A DNA stretch of 51,227 nucleotides from JBCCCJ01 sp039029315 (GCA_039029315.1 JBCCGK010000085.1:1-51227); one strand, 5' to 3'. Shown: positions 26,705-35,333, counted from the first letter of the stretch. Numbers and translations are program-made. The notes: generated by a model from the letters alone, not told the origin.

Positions 26705-27625
26705 CTATTCCCCGTTCCAGCTCTCCTGCATTTGACGATTCAAGACAGCCAATCCCTGTTCGAAGCTATGGGGTTTGTAGGCAAGTTCTGTTTGAGCTTT
26801 CAGGAGAATGAAGCCAGTAACAGGTGGGCGTCTGGCTTTTTGTTTCAGTGTAGAACTGTCTATTTCCGTGATGAGGGATTGATCCAGCTTCCAAAAATCA
26901 GCTACCTTCCGCGCAATCTCAACGACAGACATAATTTCTCCACCTGAGACGTGATATACTCCCTCTGCCTCTTTCATTACAGCTGAGACACAAGCTGTGG
27001 CAAGATCTTCTGCCAGGGTTGGACTCCTGACCTGATCATGAACAACCCGAATTTCTTTTTCTGCTTCCAGCGAACTTTTGACCCATAAGACGATATTGGA
27101 TCGAGACATAGCTGGGGTGATCCCATACAGCAAAATCGTCCGCAAAATGGCATGATTGACCTGACTTTCCTGGATGATCTGCTCTGCTTTTAGTTTTGAC
27201 AGTCCATAATAGCTCAACGGATTGGGAGAATCCTCCTCCCGATATGGCCCTGCGGTCCCATCAAACACAAAATCAGTAGACAAATGCACAAGCCTGCTTC
27301 CATGCTTCTTGCACATTCTACAAAGCGTTTCGACTGCGTGGACATTAATGGCATCACAGGCTTCCCGATTGTCTTCACAGGCATCTACCTGGGTCATGGC
27401 AGCCGTGTGAATAACATCTGTAGGAACAAAGGTCTCGAACACATGTTCGACAGCTTCAGGCGCGGTGAGATCCAGTGACTGATAGGCATAGCCTTTTCGT
27501 AGCGGGTGGCGATTAATCCCCCGTGAAGTAGCCAAAAGTTGAATATGGGATCTTTCTGTCAGCAATGAAACGATCTTCTGGCCCAAAAGCCCATTGCTAC
27601 CAGTGAGTAATATTTTCCGTTGCAT
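26705..27625 (-). CDS. SDR family NAD(P)-sugar reductase (RmlD/RfbD-like)
   Basis: A 306-aa reductase of the extended short-chain dehydrogenase group. A cofactor motif lies in LLTGSNGLLG, STDFVFDG carries the serine region, and the catalytic tyrosine and lysine lie in YYGLSK. The best-known relative is dTDP-4-dehydrorhamnose reductase (RmlD/RfbD), which makes dTDP-rhamnose, but no other rhamnose genes are here, so only the family is sure. A longer frame begins at a TTG at 27643; the ATG at 27625 starts directly before RKILLTGSNG and fits the family better. It follows a lipoprotein gene by 14 nt. Confidence 0.85.
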   Translation of the reverse strand: MQRKILLTGSNGLLGQKIVSLLTERSHIQLLATSRGINRHPLRKGYAYQSLDLTAPEAVEHVFETFVPTDVIHTAAMTQVDACEDNREACDAINVHAVETLCRMCKKHGSRLVHLSTDFVFDGTAGPYREEDSPNPLSYYGLSKLKAEQIIQESQVNHAILRTILLYGITPAMSRSNIVLWVKSSLEAEKEIRVVHDQVRSPTLAEDLATACVSAVMKEAEGVYHVSGGEIMSVVEIARKVADFWKLDQSLITEIDSSTLKQKARRPPVTGFILLKAQTELAYKPHSFEQGLAVLNRQMQESWNGE

Positions 27626-27639
27626 CCGGCGAAGATAGA

Positions 27640-28887
27640 TCAATCTGCGCTAGGTCCCAACTGATACAATTCTTGATTTCTTACACTACAAAATACCAGC
27701 TTGGCATTGGGAAAGGTAGGAAGGATTTTTTCGAGTGCAGCTTCTGCTTTGGTGTCATCCTCATAAAATCGATAAGCTACAGCATATTTGTCGGTTCCAT
27801 CTCCTCTTCGGATACGAAGGTAATGCGGAATATCTTTTCCGTCTGCAAGATGGGAAACGACACGACTTTGAGCCATCTCTATGTCATCAGCCCATTCTGT
27901 TACAATAACATATACATTTTCTGGCTTGTTAGAAATCTCAGACATATTTTCGGCTAGTTTCCTCATCACTTCACCATAAGCAGATTGAGATTTGGTTTCA
28001 GAAAAAGTAGTAAGTGTTTCAGTTTCTGTCAAAAAAGGATAATGCTCAGTATGGACTCCTCCCACCATAGGCGTACCTCCTTCTTCCTCCCTCGCACTGG
28101 CATCTCTCACCAAATGTACATCTGTAAAAGAGAGGAGCGCCATTTCATAGTCCATTTTGATCTTGTCGATATAGGGATTCGGCGCGAGTGCATTGATTTG
28201 TTCTCCCAACACAATCATCTCTTGAAAGGGTTTCATATCTGCAAAGGGATATTCTCCCTGGCTGGCTTCAGCATTGGCATTCTGGAAAGCCAGATACAGT
28301 CTATATGGTTCAGAAGCTAGTCGTTCAATATCTGATTCCAGGACAGAGGCTGCTCCCAACCCAATAAACATTCCTTCCGCAGTCTGGAATGTCAGTCCTA
28401 TTTGATTTAGTTCTGCCTCAAAAACATTCATTTCTTGATAAAACTGTTCATTATCCATGTTCTCAAAGAAGGGAATCAGGTGTGGGATAATGCCTGTCTC
28501 CCGCTCTTCGAATAATTGGATCAAATCATCTTCGGACTCCAGTGCTTCCCTGATGATAATTTTTTGCGCATAGGTTTCCAGTTCTGATGTCATCGCGGCA
28601 TCTGCTTCTACCAGCCCATACAGTTTTGGCATATAGTCTTTGAGGGAAAAGGTCGACATTCTTGCCGTGGTAGGATCCAGCCCTCTACTTGTCTGCCTAC
28701 GCGTGGTGGAATCTGGCACCTCACTGCTTTTCAAGCTACTGTCAGAGCGAACAGTTGTCTCCTTCCCTTCTTGAGCAGGATCAGAGGGAGGAGGGCCATC
28801 ATCACAAGCTATTCCAAGAAAAAGAAGGCCTAATAAGCAGCCTACGAAGACAGGAGAAGAAGCGGTCAATAAAGAAGGGATGCGCAT
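27640..28887 (-). CDS. Lipoprotein of unknown function
   Basis: A lipoprotein read from the ATG at 28887, giving 415 aa with signal and lipobox (LGIAC). A frame 20 codons longer would start at 28947, with a non-signal leader. After an acidic, Ser/Thr/Pro-rich spacer comes a helix-rich section (about 100-290) and a C-terminal section (about 330-410) that resembles a small alpha/beta domain, with ENVYVIVTEW and a KYAVAYRFYED strand. I recognise no family. It is followed 14 nt downstream by the SDR gene and preceded by the FMN oxidase gene. Confidence 0.75.
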   Translation of the reverse strand: MRIPSLLTASSPVFVGCLLGLLFLGIACDDGPPPSDPAQEGKETTVRSDSSLKSSEVPDSTTRRQTSRGLDPTTARMSTFSLKDYMPKLYGLVEADAAMTSELETYAQKIIIREALESEDDLIQLFEERETGIIPHLIPFFENMDNEQFYQEMNVFEAELNQIGLTFQTAEGMFIGLGAASVLESDIERLASEPYRLYLAFQNANAEASQGEYPFADMKPFQEMIVLGEQINALAPNPYIDKIKMDYEMALLSFTDVHLVRDASAREEEGGTPMVGGVHTEHYPFLTETETLTTFSETKSQSAYGEVMRKLAENMSEISNKPENVYVIVTEWADDIEMAQSRVVSHLADGKDIPHYLRIRRGDGTDKYAVAYRFYEDDTKAEAALEKILPTFPNAKLVFCSVRNQELYQLGPSAD

Positions 28888-28957
28888 AGGGTTTGATAAA
28901 GGGTCCAGCAAATATACGCTTTTTGTACTTGGATGTTTGATTCTCACAACAGTGAAT

Positions 28958-30247
28958 TTAGGCTGGTGTGAGCATATTCCGATTTATTTCATCAATGTTC
29001 TTACAGCCTGATAGTCCCATTGTTAACTCAAAATCGGCCCAAAGATTGCGAATAACTTCTGATACACCTGTTTCTCCCCCCAGAGCCAATCCATAGACAA
29101 ATGGCCTCCCAATGCAGACGGCCTTAGCCCCCAATGCCAATGCCTTAAAAACATCCGCTCCCCCCCTGACTCCACTATCCATCAATACGGGAATTTTGCT
29201 ATTGACAGCTTCTACGATACCAGGCAAAGCATCCAGTGTACCGATCGCTCCATCCACCTGTCTTCCTCCGTGATTGGAAACAATGATTCCATCCATGCCA
29301 TAATCAAGGGCTTTTCGCGCATCATCCGGGTGCAGGATTCCTTTGAGCACGATAGGAAGAGAGGTTTGCTCTTTCAGAAAGGCAAGATTCTCCCAGGTCA
29401 GGGAGGGTCTGGAATAGATGCTGACAAAGGTTCTAACTGCTGCCATGGATCGTTTGGAACGAAAGGTTTGCCAGAAATTTCCGGGATAATTGGACACCTG
29501 TTCAATCAGCGTCTGAATGGTAGCAAGATTGATTTGCTCTGGTTTTGGCGCTTCTTCTGTTTCAGGTTCATCCAGAAGTCTCTGAAATACGGGATCGCTG
29601 GTATATTGTGCGATTCCCTTCCCTCTCAAAAAGGGCAAATATCCCTGGTCCAAATCCTGAATCCTCCATCCTAGCAAGGTGGTATCCAGGGTTACAACGA
29701 TTGCTTCACATCCCGAAGCTTCAGCTCGATGAACCAGAGAAGCAACAAGCTCGTTCGACTTGCTCCAATAGAGTTGAAACCAACGAGGGCCATCTCCCAT
29801 AACAGCGGCACAGGACTCCATAGACCGAGATGCCTGATTGGAAAAAATCATTGGGATGCTCAAGGTTGAGGCGGCTTTGGCAACTGCTATATCAGCCTCC
29901 GCATGTGCCATATCCAGAACTCCAACGGGGGACAGTAGCACAGGGACAGCTAATTTTCGTCCAAAAAGTTCGACAGAAGTATCTCGATGAGACACATCCC
30001 TGAGCATTCTTGGGACAATGCGCCACTGATCGAATGCTGAGCGATTGTTTTCAATCGTTTTTCCGATCCCAGCTCCTCCTGCTATATAGGCAAAAGCCTG
30101 TGGACTCATTGCAGATTGGGCTGCAGCTTCCAACTCGTTCAGATCCGTAGGAATTTCTGGACGTTTTCCAGAGATCCCGGATATATACATTTTTCGCTGG
30201 CGGTCTGTAGCTGAGAATGAATAGTTTTGCGGCATATCAAGTATCAT
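28958..30247 (-). CDS. FMN-dependent alpha-hydroxy-acid oxidase (lactate-oxidase/monooxygenase-like)
   Basis: A 429-aa flavoprotein of the alpha-hydroxy-acid dehydrogenase family that oxidises L-lactate or related acids. FMN/active-site marks are FQLY (157-160), a lysine (K302), and SNHGGRQ with H326 and R329. The wide insert of about 35 residues from 195 to 235 (DLDQGYLPFL and on) recalls the lactate 2-monooxygenase branch more than LldD. Product, acceptor and gene name are uncertain. An alternative ATG at 30235 would shorten it by four residues. The Rpn-family nuclease gene ends only 9 nt upstream. Confidence 0.85.
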   Translation of the reverse strand: MILDMPQNYSFSATDRQRKMYISGISGKRPEIPTDLNELEAAAQSAMSPQAFAYIAGGAGIGKTIENNRSAFDQWRIVPRMLRDVSHRDTSVELFGRKLAVPVLLSPVGVLDMAHAEADIAVAKAASTLSIPMIFSNQASRSMESCAAVMGDGPRWFQLYWSKSNELVASLVHRAEASGCEAIVVTLDTTLLGWRIQDLDQGYLPFLRGKGIAQYTSDPVFQRLLDEPETEEAPKPEQINLATIQTLIEQVSNYPGNFWQTFRSKRSMAAVRTFVSIYSRPSLTWENLAFLKEQTSLPIVLKGILHPDDARKALDYGMDGIIVSNHGGRQVDGAIGTLDALPGIVEAVNSKIPVLMDSGVRGGADVFKALALGAKAVCIGRPFVYGLALGGETGVSEVIRNLWADFELTMGLSGCKNIDEINRNMLTPA

Positions 30248-30256
30248 TTGCCAGAG

Positions 30257-31180
30257 TTAATCTAAGGATGCCAGAATTCTGCTCACTTCTTCGGTCGATA
30301 TTCCCAGGGAGTTGGCAATTTGGTCCGGGGACAGGTCTACCATATGTAGTTGCTTTACAGCTCGCTGAATGGTATGTCTTAATTCCTCGTCCTTGGTTTG
30401 GAGTTCCTGGTCTTTGATTTGGAGTTCTTGATCCTTGATTTGGAGTTCCTGATCCTTGGTTTGGAGTTCCTGATCCTTGATCTCAAGTTCTTTGATCAAA
30501 TTGAGTTCTTTTGCCTCTTCTCTCAGTAGTTTGTAGTAAGCATCCAACTCATCTTTGGTCCAGGTAGATTGTTGAGCTGAGGCCGCAGCATCCACAATTG
30601 CTGGTACCGAAGCCAGTTCTTTAGGCAGGACGGCCAGGTGTTGTAGTTTCTTCAGAAAGTAGGTCCACTTGTCCAAGATTCCCTCCAACTCGTGCAACTC
30701 TTTGGTGAACTTTGTCAGTTCCAAAAAATACAGCTCAAAATCGGTGATTTCCTGTTTATAGGTTTCTAGATTGAGGATGAAGTGCCGAGATAAATACTCT
30801 TGAGATTTGAAATAATCAAAATTCAAGACTCCTATGAAATATACTGGTTTATGGTCTTTATAATCACTCCCACTCTCCAGTTGGCTGGCATATGCTCTCG
30901 AGATATAATCCAGGGCACGCTTGTCGAACCAGACATAAGGATTTGTTTGCATCTCTACAATATATTCTTCGCCTTTGCTGTCCTCTGCTTTTACATCCAA
31001 AATGGTATACTTTAATTCTGGAAGTTTAGGCAGCTGATAGGGGTTAAGAATGGTGACAGATACGATGTCCTTATCCATGACAGCATTCAGAAAACTGATT
31101 AGAATATGGTTATTGTTCTTATCTCCGAATATCTTTTTAAAAGCGATATCTACTTTTGGATCAACATATTGCATAGCCAT
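30257..31180 (-). CDS. Rpn-family PD-(D/E)xK nuclease with heptad repeats
   Basis: A 307-aa protein of the recombination-promoting nuclease / putative transposase family. The core residues are D62 and E76-M-Q78, the E-x-Q form of the PD-(D/E)xK active site. Residues 231-266 hold five 7-residue repeats of the type K-D-Q-E-L-Q-T/I, predicted to form a coiled coil. The final about 37 residues resemble a sequence seen in related genes with helix-turn-helix character (LSPDQIANSLGIS..EVS). No in-frame internal ATG falls between residues 77 and 280, so a short C-terminal product would need a TTG or GTG start. In E. coli, Rpn genes have been reported to encode toxins controlled by a short C-terminal product. 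It is 9 nt upstream of the oxidase gene. Confidence 0.88.
   Translation of the reverse strand: MAMQYVDPKVDIAFKKIFGDKNNNHILISFLNAVMDKDIVSVTILNPYQLPKLPELKYTILDVKAEDSKGEEYIVEMQTNPYVWFDKRALDYISRAYASQLESGSDYKDHKPVYFIGVLNFDYFKSQEYLSRHFILNLETYKQEITDFELYFLELTKFTKELHELEGILDKWTYFLKKLQHLAVLPKELASVPAIVDAAASAQQSTWTKDELDAYYKLLREEAKELNLIKELEIKDQELQTKDQELQIKDQELQIKDQELQTKDEELRHTIQRAVKQLHMVDLSPDQIANSLGISTEEVSRILASLD
30383..30487 (-). repeat. Five tandem 21-bp repeats in the Rpn gene
   Basis: Five units of 21 bp (30383-30403, 30404-30424, 30425-30445, 30446-30466, 30467-30487) encode a heptad of the form E-L-Q-x-K-D-Q in the coiled-coil section. Each unit is highly similar, so copy number could change by slippage or recombination while staying in frame. 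Confidence 0.85.
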
Positions 31181-31195
31181 ATGTTAGGTACAATC

Positions 31196-31203
31196 CAAAG
31201 ATA
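31196..31203 (-). promoter_or_regulatory. Candidate -7 element upstream of the Rpn gene
   Basis: TATCTTTG on the minus strand fits TAnnTTTG exactly and lies 16 nt upstream of the ATG at 31180. No clear TTTG stands at the -33 position, so support is partial. Confidence 0.35.
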
Positions 31204-31386
31204 AGGGATTATCCGCATTATTGGGCAGTCGAATTTGAGCAGCTAACGCCTCAAAAAAGGCATTTACTCAAACATGGAGAGAAATACGGCTTCTCATGAT
31301 TGGTATACCTTCCTTTGCAAAAGGATGATGGAAGACCAGGAAATGTTTGTTCGATCAGCACTCAAGCAGAGCCAGAATCTATTCTA

Positions 31387-32940
31387 TCAAAACTTGATTT
31401 CCTCATTGCGACTGTTGTAATACTTCACAGTCGTAAAAGGCGAGGCGTGATCTTCCTTGATCCGAATCCAAACCCAATAAGAATGGAACCAACTGAATTG
31501 TATGCTCTTCAAAAATCCTCGTTTCAAGAATGCTGCAACATAAGGATTGACAACAATTGTCAGTTTCTTCTCTTTGTTCTGTCGGAGTAGAAAATCAAGA
31601 TTATTGGTGATTTCATCACCTATCAGGATGGAAGCATGAATTTTTCCACTTCCATTACAACTGGGGCACACCTCTGAAGTCTCAATGTTGATCTGTGGTC
31701 GGACTCGCTGTCGGGTTACCTGTACCAAGCCAAACTTGCTCATAGGCAGGATCGAATGTTTCGCCCGATCTTGCTTCATCACCTTACGGAAATGATCATT
31801 GAGAATCTTTCGATTTTCAGCTTTTTTCAAGTCAATAAAATCGATCACAATAATTCCACCCATATCTCTCAACCGAAGTTGTCTGGCAATCTCTGTCGCT
31901 GCCTCAATATTGACTTTCAGGGCTGTTTCTTCCAGCGTCTGATTGCTGAGGTTTTTGCTTCCGCTATTCACATCAATGACGTGCATAGCTTCAGTATGCT
32001 CAATCACCAGATAAGCACCATTGGCCATGGAAGCGACTTTACCAAAGGAAGCTTTGATTTGTTTTTCCAATCCAAGGGACTGAAACAAGGGCAATTTTCC
32101 TTTGTGCAGCTTCAGACCTTTGAGAAAATCTGGTTGCCGCTCCTTCAGATATCCCTGTATGTCATGGTATGAGGCTTTGTCATCCGTATAGATGGCATCA
32201 AACCCCTGACTCAACATATCTCGAAGGATACTGGTGGTTCGGGTGTGTTCGCTGAGGACTTTTTCAGGAGGTCTGGACCGTGGAAGGGCCTGAGCCATCT
32301 TGTTCCACTTCTCCAGGATGTCTGCGATGTCTTTGTTCAAGGTCGCTGCATCCTTCCCCTCGGCTGCGGTTCGGACGATCATCCCAAAATTTTTGGGACA
32401 TAGGCTTTCAGCCAGCACTCGTAAGCGCCGACGTTCATCTGAGGATCGGATCTTCTTAGATACGGAGACTGTCTTGGCGAATGGAACCAGTACAATGTAC
32501 TGACCTGGAAGGGAAATCTCGCTGGATAGCCGGGGGCCTTTGGTAGAAATCGGTTCTTTGACAACCTGAACGAGAACGTCCTGATTTGATTTGAGAACCT
32601 CTGACATCTTACCATGTTTGTTGATGTCTGGGAGGGGCTGAATATTTTCCAGAAGGGATGGTTTCCCTCCTCGGTTGCTTTTGGCAGCCTTCACGAATTT
32701 CAACAGGGAGCGAATTTGTGGCCCCAGGTCGAAATAGTGTAAGAAAGCATCCCGAGGATGTCCCACATCAACAAAGGCGGCGTTTAAGCCCGGAACTATT
32801 TTCCTTACCTTTCCTAAAAACAGATCGCCTACAGAGAACTCTTCAGAAAGCTTTTCGTGATGGAGTTCTACAATCTTCTTATCCTGGAGAATGCCAATCC
32901 TAAGCCCATCTTCACTTTTACTTACGACTAACTCATTCAC
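31387..32940 (-). CDS. rng: Ribonuclease G/E family protein
   Basis: An RNase E/G family endoribonuclease (about 517 aa). An S1-like RNA-binding section lies near the N-terminus. The catalytic Asp residues lie in VIDVNSG and VIDFIDLKK (D323 and D367 from the GTG start), and the Zn-link cysteines in CPSCNG (C425, C428). It ends in SRNEEIKF. No ATG exists near the start. A GTG at 32940 gives MNELVVSK, the family-type N-terminus, while TTG starts at 32949/32946 would add three or two residues. It is the last gene of an HU - TPR - COX24-like - rng cluster, with a perfect hairpin 32 nt upstream. Confidence 0.9.
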   Translation of the reverse strand: MNELVVSKSEDGLRIGILQDKKIVELHHEKLSEEFSVGDLFLGKVRKIVPGLNAAFVDVGHPRDAFLHYFDLGPQIRSLLKFVKAAKSNRGGKPSLLENIQPLPDINKHGKMSEVLKSNQDVLVQVVKEPISTKGPRLSSEISLPGQYIVLVPFAKTVSVSKKIRSSDERRRLRVLAESLCPKNFGMIVRTAAEGKDAATLNKDIADILEKWNKMAQALPRSRPPEKVLSEHTRTTSILRDMLSQGFDAIYTDDKASYHDIQGYLKERQPDFLKGLKLHKGKLPLFQSLGLEKQIKASFGKVASMANGAYLVIEHTEAMHVIDVNSGSKNLSNQTLEETALKVNIEAATEIARQLRLRDMGGIIVIDFIDLKKAENRKILNDHFRKVMKQDRAKHSILPMSKFGLVQVTRQRVRPQINIETSEVCPSCNGSGKIHASILIGDEITNNLDFLLRQNKEKKLTIVVNPYVAAFLKRGFLKSIQFSWFHSYWVWIRIKEDHASPFTTVKYYNSRNEEIKF

Positions 32941-32971
32941 TCTCAACAATTTATGTGAATAATGGAAAGAA

Positions 32972-32990
32972 GGACTGATTTTTTCAGTCC
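32972..32990 (-). promoter_or_regulatory. Perfect 7-bp hairpin in the leader before rng
   Basis: On the minus strand GGACTGA (32990-32984) and TCAGTCC (32978-32972) enclose an A5 loop. It sits between the COX24-like gene (stop at 33032) and the rng start at 32940. Such a leader hairpin could be a target of rng autoregulation, an attenuator or an mRNA processing site. Only the structure is seen. Confidence 0.55.
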
Positions 32991-33031
32991 CTCAGGAGCG
33001 CATCTCTATTGCTTCATAATCCCAAACAGGA

Positions 33032-33124
33032 TTATTTCTTTTTCTTATGTCGATTTTTTCTCAGACGCTTTTTTCGCTTATGTGTAGCGATTTTATGTCT
33101 TTTTCTTTTCCTACCACACGGCAT
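33032..33124 (-). CDS. COX24/AURKAIP1-like 30-residue ribosomal protein
   Basis: A 30-residue, extremely basic protein starting MPCGRKRKRHKIATHKRKKR and ending KNRHKKKK. It matches the short AURKAIP1/COX24-domain proteins of Bacteroidota, relatives of the mitochondrial ribosomal protein mS38, which are annotated as ribosomal components. The ATG at 33124 follows the TPR gene stop by 12 nt, so it is translated in the HU/TPR cluster. It is too short for many gene callers. The call rests on the near-whole-length match to the family pattern and the position before rng. Confidence 0.87.
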   Translation of the reverse strand: MPCGRKRKRHKIATHKRKKRLRKNRHKKKK

Positions 33125-33136
33125 AATGACTGATAT

Positions 33137-34009
33137 TTATTTTGAATTCAATGATAATAATAACTCTCTTGCTTCCAATTTGAGCGCAGCATCTGAACTT
33201 TCCTGAATCACTTGATTAAAGAGTTCTTTGGCTTCTTCAGGTCTCTGTTGTTGGATTCGTGTTACAGCTAACTGAAATCGACTCGGATGGTGCGCTGGGT
33301 CAACAGACAAGATATGCGAAAATCTTTGTTCTGCCTTGTCCAATTGATTGGTCTGCAAAGAGAACAGGCCTAAGCGAAATCCTGCATCCACATTGTCCGG
33401 ATTGATTTCCAGCACTTTTCGGATGTTGAGGATTCCCTGCATCATATTCTGCGGCTGTCGGGATTGCGCCAATGCCAATCCAAGGTACAACAAGCCCTCT
33501 TCGTTATCAGGTTTAGCAGTCGTAACGGAAGTCAAATAGGTAATTGCTCGATTAGAAAACTTCCGAAAAAGAACACTGTCCTGTCCGACATGCTTCAGTT
33601 CAGTGGCTTTTTGGTTCATTTTTCCAGCCAACAATTGTATGTCCAAAGAACGGTCCAACTCTAGCAGCTGCTCTACATATTCCGCGGCATGACCATAGCG
33701 CTTTCTCTCAACTAATGAAGTAACCATAGAATCCAGCAGGACTTTTTTCGCCTCTTCAGAAGCCTCATTCAGCTGGGATTTCCACTGATCAAATTGCTGA
33801 TCTGGTGCCAGAGGGGGTAGAGAAGAACTTTGCGAGTTGCTTGGATTAGTCTTTACCCCACTGGAAACCTGAGACATCTTGTCGGGATTGTTCAGATTTG
33901 TCTTATCAGCAAAGAACAGCAGCAAAAAAACAACTACCCCTACCCCAATCATTCCTAACCGCAGCCTAGAACCTTTAGATGTTGGCGAAGGTGTTGTAGA
34001 ATCGCTCAT
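33137..34009 (-). CDS. TPR protein with N-terminal membrane anchor
   Basis: A 290-aa protein. Residues 1-16 are polar, 17-35 form one transmembrane segment, then a Ser/Asn-rich spacer leads to about four tetratricopeptide-like helix pairs (about 75-290). The clearest is the block LEINPDNVDAGFRLGLFSLQ and the following LDKAEQRF. TPR proteins hold partners. The position between HU and the COX24-like/rng genes is shared by related bacteria, but its partner is unknown. The start at 34009 lies 27 nt downstream of the HU stop. Confidence 0.8.
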   Translation of the reverse strand: MSDSTTPSPTSKGSRLRLGMIGVGVVVFLLLFFADKTNLNNPDKMSQVSSGVKTNPSNSQSSSLPPLAPDQQFDQWKSQLNEASEEAKKVLLDSMVTSLVERKRYGHAAEYVEQLLELDRSLDIQLLAGKMNQKATELKHVGQDSVLFRKFSNRAITYLTSVTTAKPDNEEGLLYLGLALAQSRQPQNMMQGILNIRKVLEINPDNVDAGFRLGLFSLQTNQLDKAEQRFSHILSVDPAHHPSRFQLAVTRIQQQRPEEAKELFNQVIQESSDAALKLEARELLLSLNSK

Positions 34010-34036
34010 TGATCAATTAGCTCAATTACGAAACCC

Positions 34037-34321
34037 TTACTTATTGGAATTCTTTACTTTATCAATAAAGACCTTTGCAGGTTTAAAGCTCGGAACATTA
34101 TGTGCTGGTATGACAATAGACTCGTTTTTGGATATAATCCTGCCTACTTTTTCTTTTCTGTGCTTCACAATAAAGCTACCAAAACCTCTAATGTAAACAT
34201 TATTTCCTGAGGCTAACGCTGATTTAACTACAGAAAAGAATCCTTCTACTGATGCTGCAACATCTGCTTTGTCTATACCGGTTCTTTGAGAAATCTCAAA
34301 GATAACTTCTGCCTTTGTCAC
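34037..34321 (-). CDS. hup: HU-family nucleoid DNA-binding protein
   Basis: A 94-aa HU/IHF family protein: MTKAEVIFEISQRTG at the front and the DNA-arm segment with GRIISKN plus VPSFKPAK, the family signature. It compacts DNA as a dimer. The start is GTG at 34321; no ATG is nearby. It is the first gene of the HU - TPR - COX24-like - rng cluster and has a strong Bacteroidota-type promoter about 70 nt upstream. Confidence 0.95.
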   Translation of the reverse strand: MTKAEVIFEISQRTGIDKADVAASVEGFFSVVKSALASGNNVYIRGFGSFIVKHRKEKVGRIISKNESIVIPAHNVPSFKPAKVFIDKVKNSNK

Positions 34322-34390
34322 GTTGGATATATTTTACAAGTTGTGGAACGTTGAATGTCTTGCTCGACGATAGTTTGTTGAAACTGAGTC

Positions 34391-34420
34391 GCAAATTTAG
34401 CAGAATCAAAGGAAGTACAA
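34391..34420 (-). promoter_or_regulatory. Bacteroidota-type promoter for the HU-rng operon
   Basis: On the minus strand TTTG (34420-34417) is followed after 18 nt by TAAATTTG (34398-34391), a perfect fit to the TTTG / TAnnTTTG consensus with the usual spacing. It lies about 70 nt upstream of the HU GTG start and is not overlapped by a likely gene. Confidence 0.65.
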
Positions 34421-34516
34421 AACTTTTTCTCACAAAAAGCTCATTACCCGCAAGATATGTCACCGAATTCAGCATTTTTTTCTTTGCCTCATCATTTTTA
34501 TGGAGATCGGGTTTCA

Positions 34517-34690
34517 CTAGCGTGCACTTTTGCTAATCCTTTGTTTTATGTTCTTTTGCAACTTTTTGGCGATGCCGTACGACAAATAGCTGTATAAAAC
34601 CGCTGATCGCTTGGTCTGGTGCGCTGCCGAATTTTGGGGAGCCAACTCCCCTAAACTGGAAAAGTACGGTAGAGAGGATTGGGTAAGAAT
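34517..34690 (-). repeat. Dispersed intergenic repeat, inverted copy (C3)
   Basis: Two blocks match the reverse complement of the repeat at the right end of the window. 34538-34569 matches 51120-51152 at about 28 of 33 positions, and 34629-34675 matches 51004-51052 at about 40 of 50 aligned columns, in the same order and spacing. The sequence between differs. The TTTGACTTTGG end seen in the other copies is not found here. Confidence 0.65.
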
Positions 34691-34820
34691 ATTGATGAGA
34701 ATCTGACATGGGATCGTTCTTTTGCCTTTCTTTTCAGATCTTGCCATCCTGTGTGAACCCATTCTCGTTGATACAGGCAAACAAGCAAAAAGTATGATGT
34801 TATTTTTCAAAGAAGTTGTC

Positions 34821-35333
34821 ATGGGTCGATCCCTCCTCCTGATTCTTGTCTATAGTCTGATCTTGTCCACCGGATGCAAAAAAGATCCGTGTGAGGAAGT
34901 CAGTTGCGAAAACGGCGGAATCTGTATGGATGGAGAATGTGAGTGTCCAGAAGGATTTCAGGGCAATTTTTGTGAATCTTTTGATTTGCAACAGTATTTT
35001 GGAACCTATAACATCACCTATGAAGGTTGCTTCACGACCAGTGAGAATCATACTGTGTCCCTCGAACAAATCCTTGGAGAGAGCAATAGATTTCTGATTC
35101 ACCACCTGGGAGATTATGACTGTCCCACTGGCAACATCCAACTGGAAGCAATCAGTTCATCCAATGCGATCACGATAGAAGAACAACAGATAGACTGTGG
35201 AGATATCGTCTATACCTTTGAAGGAACGGGTACCTTTTCAAATGGAAGTACAGTCACCCTCGATTTTACTGTTCGCTACGATGCAGGTGGCTTTGAGCAA
35301 GTGGATCAATGCCGAGCAATCCTGGGAAAATAA
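34821..35333 (+). CDS. Lipoprotein with one EGF-like domain
   Basis: A 170-aa lipoprotein read from the ATG at 34821 (lipobox STGC, C19); the open frame begins further back at 34722 but starts earlier than the signal. Residues 24-51 carry the six EGF-type cysteines (C24, C29, C35, C40, C42, C51) with the sequence ENGGICMDGECECPEGFQG. The following about 110 residues are strand-rich with two more disulphide-type cysteines and no recognised family. EGF modules bind partners at the cell surface. It faces the divergent HU cluster. Confidence 0.75.
   Translation: MGRSLLLILVYSLILSTGCKKDPCEEVSCENGGICMDGECECPEGFQGNFCESFDLQQYFGTYNITYEGCFTTSENHTVSLEQILGESNRFLIHHLGDYDCPTGNIQLEAISSSNAITIEEQQIDCGDIVYTFEGTGTFSNGSTVTLDFTVRYDAGGFEQVDQCRAILGK

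Larger units (their letters stand above)
34322..34820. other. Intergenic region between HU and EGF-like gene
   Basis: This 499-nt gap holds the HU promoter at 34391-34420 and a copy of the dispersed repeat family at about 34517-34690. Frames across it (for example a 101-codon minus-strand frame) have no recognisable products. Confidence 0.5.
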
